Assembly: GCA_903875445.1 (NCBI GenBank)
Contig: CAIQWD010000069.1
Coordinates: 1-64,000 of the forward strand
Length of the DNA: 64,000 nt
Source of the DNA: an uncultured delta proteobacterium
Lineage (GTDB): Bacteria > Desulfobacterota > Desulfobulbia > Desulfobulbales > Desulfocapsaceae
Direction of reading: 5' to 3'
Shown here: positions 9,112-17,497 of the stretch, piece by piece
Numbering within the stretch: position 1 is the stretch's first letter
Layout: each line of letters opens with the position of its first letter
Notes under the pieces: generated by a model
Databases searched by the model: none
What the model was told of the DNA's origin: nothing
What the model saw: the letters and a program-made list of their open reading frames with translations, nothing else
Translations under genes and position numbers: made by a program

Positions 9112-9149
9112 CCTCCCTTCCTGCTCTTGGCGGGAAGGGAGGATTTTTG
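9112..9149. terminator. intrinsic terminator after the omptin gene
   Basis: A perfect 10-bp stem (CCTCCCTTCC at 9112-9121 with GGAAGGGAGG at 9133-9142) is followed by ATTTTTG on the plus strand. It lies between the convergent omptin and ppk1 genes and ends the omptin transcript. Confidence 0.88.
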
Positions 9150-9161
9150 TCTTCTCGGCAG

Positions 9162-11372
9162 TTAACCTTCTTGTTTTAGCCCATGCCGACCAGCACTCTT
9201 CTTCTTACTTTTCTTCTTGGCCAGAGCGAGCCGCCCGGCGGCCGATCGTTTCTCCGCCTTGTCGATGAGAAAATGATGGACGCAGGCTGATCCTTTCTCA
9301 TCGCTTGCCTGTCGCTGGCTGTAGGAACCGTCCTGCTGCATTTCCCAGACGTTGCGGATGTTGGTCAACTGCAGGTCGAGTATCTCCCGCAACAGGGCCT
9401 TGTGCCGTGTCGACTCTACGGGAGCGCAAACCTCCACCCGACTTTCCAGGTTACGTTTCATGAGGTCGGCGGAACCGATATAGTATTCATCCTCGCCATC
9501 GTTTTTAAAATAGTAGATCCGACCATGTTCAAGGAATCTGCCGACCAGGGAAATGACCCGGATGTTTTCCGATAAGCCGGGAATGCCCGGACGAAGCCGA
9601 CAGGAGTCGCGGACGATGAGATCGACATGCACCCCGGCCATGGAGGCACGATACAGGGCCTCGACCATCTCCTTGTCATCCAGGGCGTTAGTTTTCAGTT
9701 GGATAAGCCCGGTCCGACCCTGTTTCTGATGCTCGATTTCCCGTGCTATTTTCGCCAGCAGAGCCTTTTTCAACTGTTTCGGCGACGGCAGTATCTTTAC
9801 ATAACGGCGAATCGCCGTGCAGCCGCTGGTCAGATAATTAAACAGTTCGGTGAGGTCTGCACCGATCTCGGGATCACAGGTAATGAGACCGAAATCGACA
9901 TAGGCCCTGGCCGTTCCGGCATGGTAATTGCCTGTGCCGATATGGGCGTAGCGGCGCAGGCCGTTATAGTCCTTGCGGATGACGAAAATGAGTTTCGAGT
10001 GCGTCTTCATGCCGACAATACCATAGGTGACATGAATGCCCGCTTCCTCAAGAAAACCGGCCCAGCGGATGTTCGCCGATTCGTCGAACCTGGCCATGAG
10101 CTCAACCACCACCGCCACCTGCTTGCCGTTCTGGGCGGCATTGATCAGGTACTGAATGATCCGCGAGTTTTTCGCTGTCCGGTAAAGGGTCGCCTTGATC
10201 GCCAGGACCTTGGTGTCCCGGCTTGCTTCCCGTAAAAAACGTTCCACCGAGGTGTCGAAGGATTCATACGGGTGCTGCAGGAGAATATTGCCTTGCTCCC
10301 GGATGGTATGAAAAATATTCGGGTCGTCGCCGAGAAGCTCGGGGTTATCGACCGGATGATGCGGTGCAAAATGCAGGTCGGGGCGATCAATTGCGGCGAT
10401 TTGAAAGAGGTCGCGGAGTCCTAAAATGCCGTCCACGTCATAGACATCCTGTGCTTCATCGACCCCCAGTTCGGCCGCCAGCTTACCCCGGTGCATTTCG
10501 GACATGCTGCGGTCCACCTCCAGCCGGACAATTTCGGCAAATTTGCGGTCACGGAGAGCCGACTCAATCATCACCAGCAGATCATTGGCTTGTTCTTCAG
10601 AACGCTCGGTGATGGCATTGCGGGTTACCCTGAAGGCCGCGCATGACTCGATTTCCATGCCGGGCAGGAGGAGCGGCAGGTTGTTGGCAACCAGGTCTTC
10701 GAGGAGAAGAAAGACGTTCTTTTTGCCGAGCTGCACGAAGCGCGGTACTTCGGTGCCGGTGGGTATCTTGATGCGGATGAGGTAGCTGTGATCGGTTTCC
10801 GGGTAGCGAACACTGACCAGGAGGTTGATCGACAGATTGGAAATGAAGGGAAACGGGTGCGCCGGGTCCATGCCCTGGGGGGTAAGGAGCGGATAGATTT
10901 CGTTACGAAAATAGCCGTCGGCGATTTCTCGGTCCGGCGGGGTAAGCTCTAGGTACTTGAGAATGCCGATACCCTGTTTGGCTAGTTCCTGGTGAAGTTC
11001 TTTCTCCAGAAGCAATTGCTCGGCAAGAATTTCGTGAACCACCACATGACAAGCATCTATTTGTTCCTGGGGCAACCGGCCATCAATCGACAGCCTCCTG
11101 ACGCTGGCCCCGACCTGCTGCTTCAGGCCACCGATTCTCTTCATGAAAAACTCATCGAGATTGGAGCCGACAATCGCCTGGAAAAAGACTTTTTCCAGCA
11201 GAGGGTTACGGTTGTCCTGTGCTTCATGCAGCACCCTTTTATTGAAGGCAAGCCAGGTGAGTTCCCTGTTGAGGTAGAATTCCGGCGATTGCAGATCAAA
11301 AACCGGTTCAACGGGAGGTGGCGGATTTGCTTGGATAGGTGCCGGATGGTCGGGAGAAGACTTTACGTTCAT
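9162..11372 (-). CDS. ppk1: polyphosphate kinase 1
   Basis: The 736-residue protein reversibly transfers the terminal phosphate of ATP to growing polyphosphate. It has the full Ppk1 order: N-terminal domain beginning YLNRELTWLAFNKRVLHEAQ, head domain, and two C-terminal phospholipase-D-like domains with KTHSKLIFVIRK (the catalytic phospho-His region), HIGTGNYHAGTARAY, and YYIGSADLMKRNLE. The C-terminus carries an extra Lys-rich tail (KKKSKKKSAGR) of about 60 residues beyond the conserved core. It sits back to back with a CHAD-domain gene, a polyphosphate-binding type. Confidence 0.96.
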   Translation of the reverse strand: MNVKSSPDHPAPIQANPPPPVEPVFDLQSPEFYLNRELTWLAFNKRVLHEAQDNRNPLLEKVFFQAIVGSNLDEFFMKRIGGLKQQVGASVRRLSIDGRLPQEQIDACHVVVHEILAEQLLLEKELHQELAKQGIGILKYLELTPPDREIADGYFRNEIYPLLTPQGMDPAHPFPFISNLSINLLVSVRYPETDHSYLIRIKIPTGTEVPRFVQLGKKNVFLLLEDLVANNLPLLLPGMEIESCAAFRVTRNAITERSEEQANDLLVMIESALRDRKFAEIVRLEVDRSMSEMHRGKLAAELGVDEAQDVYDVDGILGLRDLFQIAAIDRPDLHFAPHHPVDNPELLGDDPNIFHTIREQGNILLQHPYESFDTSVERFLREASRDTKVLAIKATLYRTAKNSRIIQYLINAAQNGKQVAVVVELMARFDESANIRWAGFLEEAGIHVTYGIVGMKTHSKLIFVIRKDYNGLRRYAHIGTGNYHAGTARAYVDFGLITCDPEIGADLTELFNYLTSGCTAIRRYVKILPSPKQLKKALLAKIAREIEHQKQGRTGLIQLKTNALDDKEMVEALYRASMAGVHVDLIVRDSCRLRPGIPGLSENIRVISLVGRFLEHGRIYYFKNDGEDEYYIGSADLMKRNLESRVEVCAPVESTRHKALLREILDLQLTNIRNVWEMQQDGSYSQRQASDEKGSACVHHFLIDKAEKRSAAGRLALAKKKSKKKSAGRHGLKQEG

Positions 11373-11724
11373 GGCGATTCCGTATGTAGAGGGGACAGTT
11401 GCTGTATTTTTGCAGGAAGCATTTCTTGTTTAAGAGACATGCTTACCGGGAGCTGCCAGTCTTTTATGATAGCCGATCTTGTCGATAAATGATAGGGTGT
11501 TATACACCTGATTTACTGGTGAAAAAATAGATTTATGATGTTTTTGGGGTTTCTTTTGACAGAGGAAAACCGATATGACAGAATTACGCCAAGAGAGTAT
11601 CCAGCCTGAGCGGCAGCGATCATACTCTGTTTCTGCAGCTTTTCTTTCTTTATACCTTCAACAATTTGAAAATATAAGGTAAAATTACCACCAAGAAGTT
11701 ACTCTCATTCGGGTCTTAGGTCAT
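11373..11724. promoter_or_regulatory. divergent intergenic region between ppk1 and the CHAD gene, with a possible 35-codon ORF
   Basis: These 352 bp must hold promoters for both directions. A TTGACA at 11556-11561 is the best plus-strand -35-like element; no convincing -10 follows. A short frame at 11575-11682 (MTELRQESIQPERQRSYS..., 35 aa) has GAGGA nine bases before its ATG and could be a leader peptide, but its composition gives no clue. No Pho-box-like repeat was seen. Confidence 0.35.
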
Positions 11725-13275
11725 ATGGAACCATTTGTCTACTTTTTGCCGTCCTCGCTCAGTCTGAGAAAGCTCAGGCAGCATCTGCCTGCCGATTCCC
11801 CCTATCAGATCTTTCTCGAACAAGGGGAGATGCAGGAAGCCGTACTTCTCGATACCTTCGACAACGGCTTGTTGCAAACCGCCAAGCTGCTTTTTGAGGT
11901 CGACGGGCAGCTGCTCTTGCTCGATCTGCAGACCGGACAGTTGCTCGAACAATCGGCAGCCGCGGGTACACCTGCGATCGGCGAAATGGCCAAAGGGCCG
12001 GTTGTCGATATGCTTTTGGAAGTATCAAGATTGCGGGCCTTGCTGCCGGTTGCCGGGGTGCGGGTGCGGCGGGAGGAGGGGCGGGTGCTTGACGACGAAG
12101 GCAAGACCCTGGTGCGTTTTTCTCATCTGACCATCGGTCGCGGTCGCAGGAAACTTGTGGGAATGGGCTGCGCCAGGTATCTCAGGGGTTATTCCGAGGC
12201 CTATGCCGATCTCTGGCAATGGCTGGAAAACTGCGGGGCTACAGCCTGTCAGCATGCCGGGGATCTTTACAGCGGGCTGGGTATTGTCGAGCGGCAGTAC
12301 AGCGTCAAGCCGGAAATTGAGCTCCTGCCGGAAACCCCGGTGAAAGAGAGTGCAACGCTCATCCTCCGGACTTTTCTGAGCATTGCCAGGCAAAATGAAC
12401 AGGGCCTCATCAGCGACAGCGATACCGAGTTTCTCCATGACTATCGAGTGTGTTTACGTAAGGTTCGTTCGGTTCTCAGCCTTTGCACCGGGGTTTTTGA
12501 TGCCAAGGATTCGAGCCGGTTGAAAGAACAATTGGCGGCCCTCATGCGAACCACCAATGGCCTCAGGGACCTTGATGTATATTTGCTCAACCGGGTGGAA
12601 TATCATCGACTGGTTCCACCGTCAGCCCATGCCGGCTTGCAGATACTGTTCGAGGATTTTGCCCAAAAACGAAAAGGGGAACAAAAAAAGGTTGCCGGTG
12701 CCATGCAAAGCAAAGGGTATTGCCGCAGCATGGCAAATCTTGAAAAATTGTTCGCTACCGGTGCCGGCATCAAGAGCGGGCCGCAGGCAGGAGTCCCTTC
12801 CCTCACCTTTGCCTGCCGGTCGATCATGAAAAGATACCGGAAGGTATGCAAGACCGGCCGCGATCTTGACGAAACGACAGCGGACGAAGTCATCCACCAA
12901 TTGCGCATCCATTGTAAGAAACTGCGCTACCTCATGGAATTTTTCACACCGCTGTTCCCCCCTGCCGAGATCAAGCACCTTATTCGGTCCCTGAAAATGC
13001 TGCAGGATAACCTGGGAAATTTCAATGACTATTCGGTCCAGCAGCAATTCCTCGGCAAGATGTTGACAAGCGACATAGCCAGCGGTGGAAAAGCCATTCT
13101 GGTAGCCCATGCCATTGGCGCTTTAACGGCGATGCTCCACCAATTACAGGGAGAGGAACGCGGACGGATCATAGAAAATCTTGCCGGTTTTGATAGCCTT
13201 TCGATTCGCGAGGCCTTTAAGGAACTGTTTTCGATCGAGGAAGGAGCAGATGAAGATAATCGCCTGTTACAGTAA
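11725..13275 (+). CDS. CHAD-domain protein
   Basis: In this 516-residue protein, residues about 1-215 form an N-terminal region that I do not recognise (no clear CYTH ExExK motif). From about residue 230 to 500 it has a CHAD domain, an all-helical fold with conserved histidines and basic residues (HDYRVCLRKVRSVL near 235 and HQLRIHCKKLRYLMEF near 393). CHAD domains bind polyphosphate and are found at ppk loci and polyphosphate granules (family knowledge), which agrees with ppk1 next door. The downstream ParA-like gene starts inside its 3' end (26-bp overlap), so the two are coupled. Confidence 0.85.
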   Translation: MEPFVYFLPSSLSLRKLRQHLPADSPYQIFLEQGEMQEAVLLDTFDNGLLQTAKLLFEVDGQLLLLDLQTGQLLEQSAAAGTPAIGEMAKGPVVDMLLEVSRLRALLPVAGVRVRREEGRVLDDEGKTLVRFSHLTIGRGRRKLVGMGCARYLRGYSEAYADLWQWLENCGATACQHAGDLYSGLGIVERQYSVKPEIELLPETPVKESATLILRTFLSIARQNEQGLISDSDTEFLHDYRVCLRKVRSVLSLCTGVFDAKDSSRLKEQLAALMRTTNGLRDLDVYLLNRVEYHRLVPPSAHAGLQILFEDFAQKRKGEQKKVAGAMQSKGYCRSMANLEKLFATGAGIKSGPQAGVPSLTFACRSIMKRYRKVCKTGRDLDETTADEVIHQLRIHCKKLRYLMEFFTPLFPPAEIKHLIRSLKMLQDNLGNFNDYSVQQQFLGKMLTSDIASGGKAILVAHAIGALTAMLHQLQGEERGRIIENLAGFDSLSIREAFKELFSIEEGADEDNRLLQ

Positions 13276-14009
13276 CAAGGGTGGGGTAGGGAAAACGGCC
13301 ACTTCCGTCAACCTGGCTTATGTCAGCGCCATGAAAGGCTATCGGACCCTGTTGTGTGACCTCGATCCGCAGGGTGCTTCGGGTTTCTATTTCCGCATCA
13401 AACCGTCGAAAAAACTGGCGAGCACGGCCTTTTTCGATGATGTCGGCAAGCTTGTATCAGCCATTCGCGCCAGTGATTACGAAAATCTTGATCTGCTCCC
13501 GGCGAATCTGACCTATCGCGATTTTGATATTTTTCTCTCACGGATGAAGAATAAGCGCTCGCGGTTGAAGAAGTCCTTGCAGGCAGTGGATAAGGACTAT
13601 CAGGTGCTTATTCTCGATTGTCCGCCGAATATTTCCCTGCTCTCGGAGAATGTCTTCAAGGCCGCCGACAAGGTCGTGGTGCCGGTGATACCCAGCACCT
13701 TGTCGGTGCGCACCCTTGAACAGCTGTATATTTTTTTTTAAAGAAAACGGCTATCAGGATAAAAAGATTCTGCCCTTTTTCTCGATGGTGCAACAGAGTA
13801 AAAATCTGCATCGGGAGACCATGGCCGCCTTGCAAATGGAATATAAAAGCTTACTTAAAGGCTATATACCTTTTTCCACCGATGTCGAGAAAATGGGCGT
13901 TCATCGAGCACCGGTACTGACCTATGCAGGCAAGGATCAGGCGTCGATCGCCTACCGGACAATCTGGAGTGATATCGAGAAAAAGGCGAAAATCACTCTG
14001 AAAAGATGA
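13250..14009 (+). CDS. ParA-like P-loop ATPase, frame broken at a T9 run
   Basis: The protein starts MKIIACYSNKGGVGKTATS, a deviant Walker A of the ParA/MinD/Soj type (KGGVGKT, residues 10-16), with ILDCPPNISLLSENV as Walker B/switch. The first frame ends at TAA 13739-13741, right after nine T (13731-13739). The family sequence continues in the next frame (FFKENGYQDKKILPFFSMVQ onward) to 14009. Removing one T would give an uninterrupted protein of about 252 residues. The break is either a real mutation, a sequencing indel in a homopolymer, or a transcriptional slippage site. The neighbours suggest a role in placing or segregating polyphosphate bodies, which is an inference. Confidence 0.8.
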
Positions 14010-14021
14010 AGGAGGCCGTGC

Positions 14022-14108
14022 ATGGGCAAGAAGAAAGAAAAAAAAGAATGCTGTGAAAAGTATAAAAAGAAGAAGGGTAAGCGTTGTGCAGATTGTCCTA
14101 AGGCCTAA
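14022..14108 (+). CDS. 28-residue Lys/Cys-rich small protein
   Basis: A strong ribosome-binding site (GAAGGAGG) precedes ATG 14022, which opens 28 codons rich in Lys (11) and Cys (4), with a CC pair and a CxxC at the end (CADCP). It lies 12 bp behind the ParA-like gene, so it is the last gene of the CHAD operon. I recall similar tiny Lys/Cys proteins ending in CxxCP in other proteobacteria, sometimes next to CHAD genes, but cannot confirm that here. The cysteines could hold a metal and the lysines could bind polyphosphate; both are inferences. Confidence 0.7.
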   Translation: MGKKKEKKECCEKYKKKKGKRCADCPKA

Positions 14109-14158
14109 CGTGTTTAAGATTGAATCGAGTAAGACTGGGAGCATGCCGAGAGGGCTGA

Positions 14159-15502
14159 TCATTGTCCCGGATGTTGGTCAATCAACAGATCCCATAACGG
14201 GCCGACATGTCCCATTTGGTGGAGGAAAGGGATCAAATGCTCACATTTTGCCACGGGATGGATGCGACCCTTTCTGCCGTGAAATGACGAAAGGAGCCGG
14301 CCTTCAATGAAATCCCTGGCAACATGCGGCGAATAGTAGAAAAGAGGGGCGACGAGATCTGTCGTCTCGGTAATTAATTTTTCCAGCAGGGCCCGTTTAT
14401 GGAGCCTTGTGCCCGGCAGTATGCGAATACCGATATAGGCGAAGACTACAGTTCTTCGCAATTTCTCAAGATTTATCAGTCCTTGCTCAAGCGTTTCCAC
14501 GGTTTCTCCGGGGCCGCCGAACATGACAAAATGGGCGCAGGGGAGAGACTCGGCAATACTCGCCTCATTGACGGCGACCACCTCTTCAAAAGTAAAACCT
14601 TTATTAAGTGCTGCAAGTGTGGTGTCGCAAGAGGCATCCGTGCCAAGTTCCATGGCCACCATTCCGCTTCTTTTCAATAAACGGAGAGTCTCTTTCGTAA
14701 GGTTTTGCGGGCGGAAGAATGCACACCAAGGCGTTGTGTTCTCCGCTCGGATAAGTGCTTCGGCAACCTCAAGATAACGGTCGTCGGGGTCATTAAATAC
14801 GGCATCGGTGAAAAAGATATAGCGGGCTCCGAATTGCCGGCAAAGATGTTCGATCTCTTGCACTACCTCGGCTGAATCGCGGTAGCGCAGGTTTTTCCCC
14901 TCAATGGTCGGATAGGAACAATAGGCGCAGCCGTAGTTGCATCCGCGCTTGGTTTGCACATTCAGCATGCCGCCATGGGCGACATAATAGGGGGCCACTT
15001 CTGTCGAGTAGGATGGTCGGCAGTCGGGAAACCTTGTGAGACTCTTGGAGAACAACCTTTGCTCCGGGCGTTCTCCTGTCATAAGCCTGTCTATCAGCTG
15101 CGGAAAAGCCTTTTCACCTTCCCCCACTATGCCGTAATCGGCATTGCAATAGTCGAGAAGCCGTTCCGGCATGATGGAAAAGCCGGGCCCGCCGAGGACA
15201 ATGGGTGCTTTGGAATATTTTCGTATGCAGCAAACCGCTTCCCTAATGTCACTCAGCAACTCCTGGGGAGAGGCGCTGTCGACACTATCTATGTTTCTGA
15301 TGGAGACGCCGATAATATCGTAGTGGCTGTCCTGGAGTCGTTTCGTAAGGGCATCATAACCCCCGGATGCCAGGATGTCGACATGATCGGCCCGGTGGCC
15401 ATGGCGTTGCAGGGCACCCATGATGTGTGCTATCCCGAGCGGATATACCGGGTAGGGTAATACCATTCGGTTGGCGGAAACCAGGAGACAGTGAGCACCC
15501 AT
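14159..15502 (-). CDS. B12-binding-type radical SAM enzyme (lipid-cluster family), copy 1
   Basis: This is a cobalamin-dependent-type radical SAM enzyme of 447 residues. Residues about 1-145 form a Rossmann-like region of the B12-binding kind (no DxHxxG motif, as often in this class), with GGPGFSIMPE and IVGEGEKAFP. The radical SAM core follows with CNYGCAYC (C188, C192, C195) for the 4Fe-4S cluster. It starts at ATG 15500-15502 (a TTG lies two codons upstream). It is the last gene of the 24000-14159 operon, 22 bp after the ammonia-lyase. Enzymes of this class methylate or rearrange unactivated carbons; a role in modifying the polyene or acyl chain is inferred from the neighbours. Confidence 0.85.
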   Translation of the reverse strand: MGAHCLLVSANRMVLPYPVYPLGIAHIMGALQRHGHRADHVDILASGGYDALTKRLQDSHYDIIGVSIRNIDSVDSASPQELLSDIREAVCCIRKYSKAPIVLGGPGFSIMPERLLDYCNADYGIVGEGEKAFPQLIDRLMTGERPEQRLFSKSLTRFPDCRPSYSTEVAPYYVAHGGMLNVQTKRGCNYGCAYCSYPTIEGKNLRYRDSAEVVQEIEHLCRQFGARYIFFTDAVFNDPDDRYLEVAEALIRAENTTPWCAFFRPQNLTKETLRLLKRSGMVAMELGTDASCDTTLAALNKGFTFEEVVAVNEASIAESLPCAHFVMFGGPGETVETLEQGLINLEKLRRTVVFAYIGIRILPGTRLHKRALLEKLITETTDLVAPLFYYSPHVARDFIEGRLLSSFHGRKGRIHPVAKCEHLIPFLHQMGHVGPLWDLLIDQHPGQ

Positions 15503-15523
15503 GTTCAACTCGTTTATCTTTAA

Positions 15524-17116
15524 TTATTGGGAATAATAGACCGACAGGTCGGTAAAAATATCGCTGGAAAAGAGCAATTTGCGAAATTTCACAAGATCCT
15601 CGTGGAATATTCTCGAGTCGTCATAGACTTGGAACTCTTTTGCCAGGACGGCATGGATTCTGCCGGTTGCCTGGCCAAGTTTATCGGCATTCCTGAAAGA
15701 CAGGGCCTGGAGGTCGGCTAAAATTTCCAGGGTCACAACATGTTTAGCGTTGCTGACTAGGCGAAATGCCTTGCGGGCGGCAACGGTTCCCATGCTGACG
15801 ACATCCTGGTTTGAGGCGTTGCAGGAGATAGAATTGACACTCATGGGCGCCGCCAGGCCTCGGTTCTCGGCAGTCGAGGAGGTAGCCAGATACTGGGCGC
15901 CCATGAAGCCCATCGTCAACCCGATTTCTCCAGGAATCAGGTGCTCGGGCAGGCCTTCATTGAGATTTTTGTCGAGCAGTTTGTTCAGTCTTCGCTCGGA
16001 AAGATTGCAGAGGGTCGAAATGGCGATACACAGCATATCCATGGCAAAACTGATGCTTTGCCCGTGGAAATTGCCGCCGTGGATGATCTTGTTTTTTTCC
16101 GGGATTATTATGGGATTATCATTCGAGGAATTGGCCTCCGTTTCCACCGTGCTGGTGACATAGTCTAAGGTTTCACGCACGGGGGCGAGGATCTGCGGCG
16201 TACAGCGGATCGAATAGACATCCTGGACATTGATGTTCGTCTCGAAAACCGGGGTGTCGCCGTTGCCCTGGCGTCTGATCTTGTCATGGAGTTCATCCCG
16301 GTAGGTAATATTGCCGGTACCCTTGTAGAGTTTCTTGATGGTCTCGGCGACACGTATCTGGCCGGGATGCGGTTTTACCGCATGCAGGTCGGCGTCAAAG
16401 GCGTCGTCGATACCGCCGAATATTTCGACGGCAAAGGCGGCATTGATGCAGGCAATATTATACAATTTTACGGCACCGCACAGGGCAAAGGCGGCGATGG
16501 CCGTCATCGCTGCCGTACCGTTCATCAGCGCCAGACCTTCCTTGTAGCTGAGAGTAAGCGGCGTTAAGCCGGTTTTTTTAAAGGCCTCGTCCGCCTCCAT
16601 GAGTTCTTTGCCGAGAAAGACCTTACCCTTGCCGATGATGGCAAGAGACATATGGGCAAGATGGATAAGGTCGCCCGAGGCGCCGACACTGCCGCACTCC
16701 GGGATATACGGCGTCAGCCCGGCGTTGATCATATCACGCATGAGCTCAAGGAGTTCAAGGCGAACCCCGGAATAGCCCTTGGCCAAGGTGTTGAGGCGGA
16801 CGGCCAGGGTGGCAAGGGCTATGCAGGGGAGAATGGGTGCTCCGAGACCCGCCGCATGACTGATTATCAGGTTTTTCTGCAGGGTCTCGATATCACGGTC
16901 ATTAACAATTTTATTGCACATCGGACCATAGGAGGTGTTGACGCCATAGATAATTTTTTTATCCCTCAGCGCTTTTTCGAGAAAGGCCCTGGAGGCCTTA
17001 CATCGCTCTATGGAATCCTTGTCAAGGGCGACTTTTTTGCCGCCTATGCCAATTGCCACTATGTCTTGAAAGGTGAGATCGTTTCCGGAAAGGCGTATGA
17101 CTGGTGGAGTATGCAT
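15524..17116 (-). CDS. aromatic amino acid/histidine ammonia-lyase (HAL/PAL/TAL family)
   Basis: The enzyme removes ammonia from an aromatic amino acid to give an arylacrylate (cinnamate, coumarate or urocanate). The MIO-forming Ala-Ser-Gly triad is present (VGASGDL, A146-S147-G148), as is the substrate-loop YGVNTSYGP near residue 57. The selectivity pair reads Ser86-His87 (IISHAAGLG), seen in histidine lyases and, as I recall, in flavobacterial tyrosine lyases used for flexirubin, so the substrate is open. No hut gene is nearby; the setting among ACP, ketosynthase and ligase genes favours a starter-unit role. Length 530 aa from ATG 17114-17116; a TTG seven codons upstream is the alternative start. 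Confidence 0.9.
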   Translation of the reverse strand: MHTPPVIRLSGNDLTFQDIVAIGIGGKKVALDKDSIERCKASRAFLEKALRDKKIIYGVNTSYGPMCNKIVNDRDIETLQKNLIISHAAGLGAPILPCIALATLAVRLNTLAKGYSGVRLELLELMRDMINAGLTPYIPECGSVGASGDLIHLAHMSLAIIGKGKVFLGKELMEADEAFKKTGLTPLTLSYKEGLALMNGTAAMTAIAAFALCGAVKLYNIACINAAFAVEIFGGIDDAFDADLHAVKPHPGQIRVAETIKKLYKGTGNITYRDELHDKIRRQGNGDTPVFETNINVQDVYSIRCTPQILAPVRETLDYVTSTVETEANSSNDNPIIIPEKNKIIHGGNFHGQSISFAMDMLCIAISTLCNLSERRLNKLLDKNLNEGLPEHLIPGEIGLTMGFMGAQYLATSSTAENRGLAAPMSVNSISCNASNQDVVSMGTVAARKAFRLVSNAKHVVTLEILADLQALSFRNADKLGQATGRIHAVLAKEFQVYDDSRIFHEDLVKFRKLLFSSDIFTDLSVYYSQ

Positions 17117-17203
17117 AATATTTTTAACTGTTCCCAAACTTTTTTAAAACAATGAAAAAAAACCGATTCCCATGTTGATGGTGATAGGAGGCGCCGTCGA
17201 AGA

Positions 17204-17470
17204 TCATCCACCCGGTTTATTTTTTTTTATATATTCGACAAGACTGGCCAGGGACTGCAAAACAACCCGGCTGGTATTTTCCGAATCCATTCGCACGCCA
17301 TATTTTTGCTGTATGGTAACGGCAATTTCCAGGGCATCGAGAGAATCGGTTCCGAGGGGAGACTCGGGACCAATCAGAGGATCATCAATGTGAATCTTGT
17401 CCAATTCGACATCCTGCAGGTTACAGGTTGTACAAATGAGTTCCAAGAGTTCTCTTGCAAAAGGTTCCAT
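17204..17470 (-). CDS. acyl carrier protein
   Basis: The 88-residue protein has the four-helix ACP pattern with the phosphopantetheine attachment serine in GTDSLD (S43). It carries the growing acyl or aryl-polyene chain as a thioester. It is placed between the dehydratase-like gene and the ammonia-lyase in the same operon, and is one of four distinct ACPs in the cluster. Confidence 0.92.
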   Translation of the reverse strand: MEPFARELLELICTTCNLQDVELDKIHIDDPLIGPESPLGTDSLDALEIAVTIQQKYGVRMDSENTSRVVLQSLASLVEYIKKNKPGG

Positions 17471-17497
17471 AGAAAATTCTATAATATATTTAGTATC

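Noticed and set aside
15524-17116. Catabolic histidine ammonia-lyase (hutH)
   Set aside because: No hutU, hutI or hutC is nearby and the gene is embedded in the lipid operon; left open only because the Ser-His pair also fits histidine lyases.
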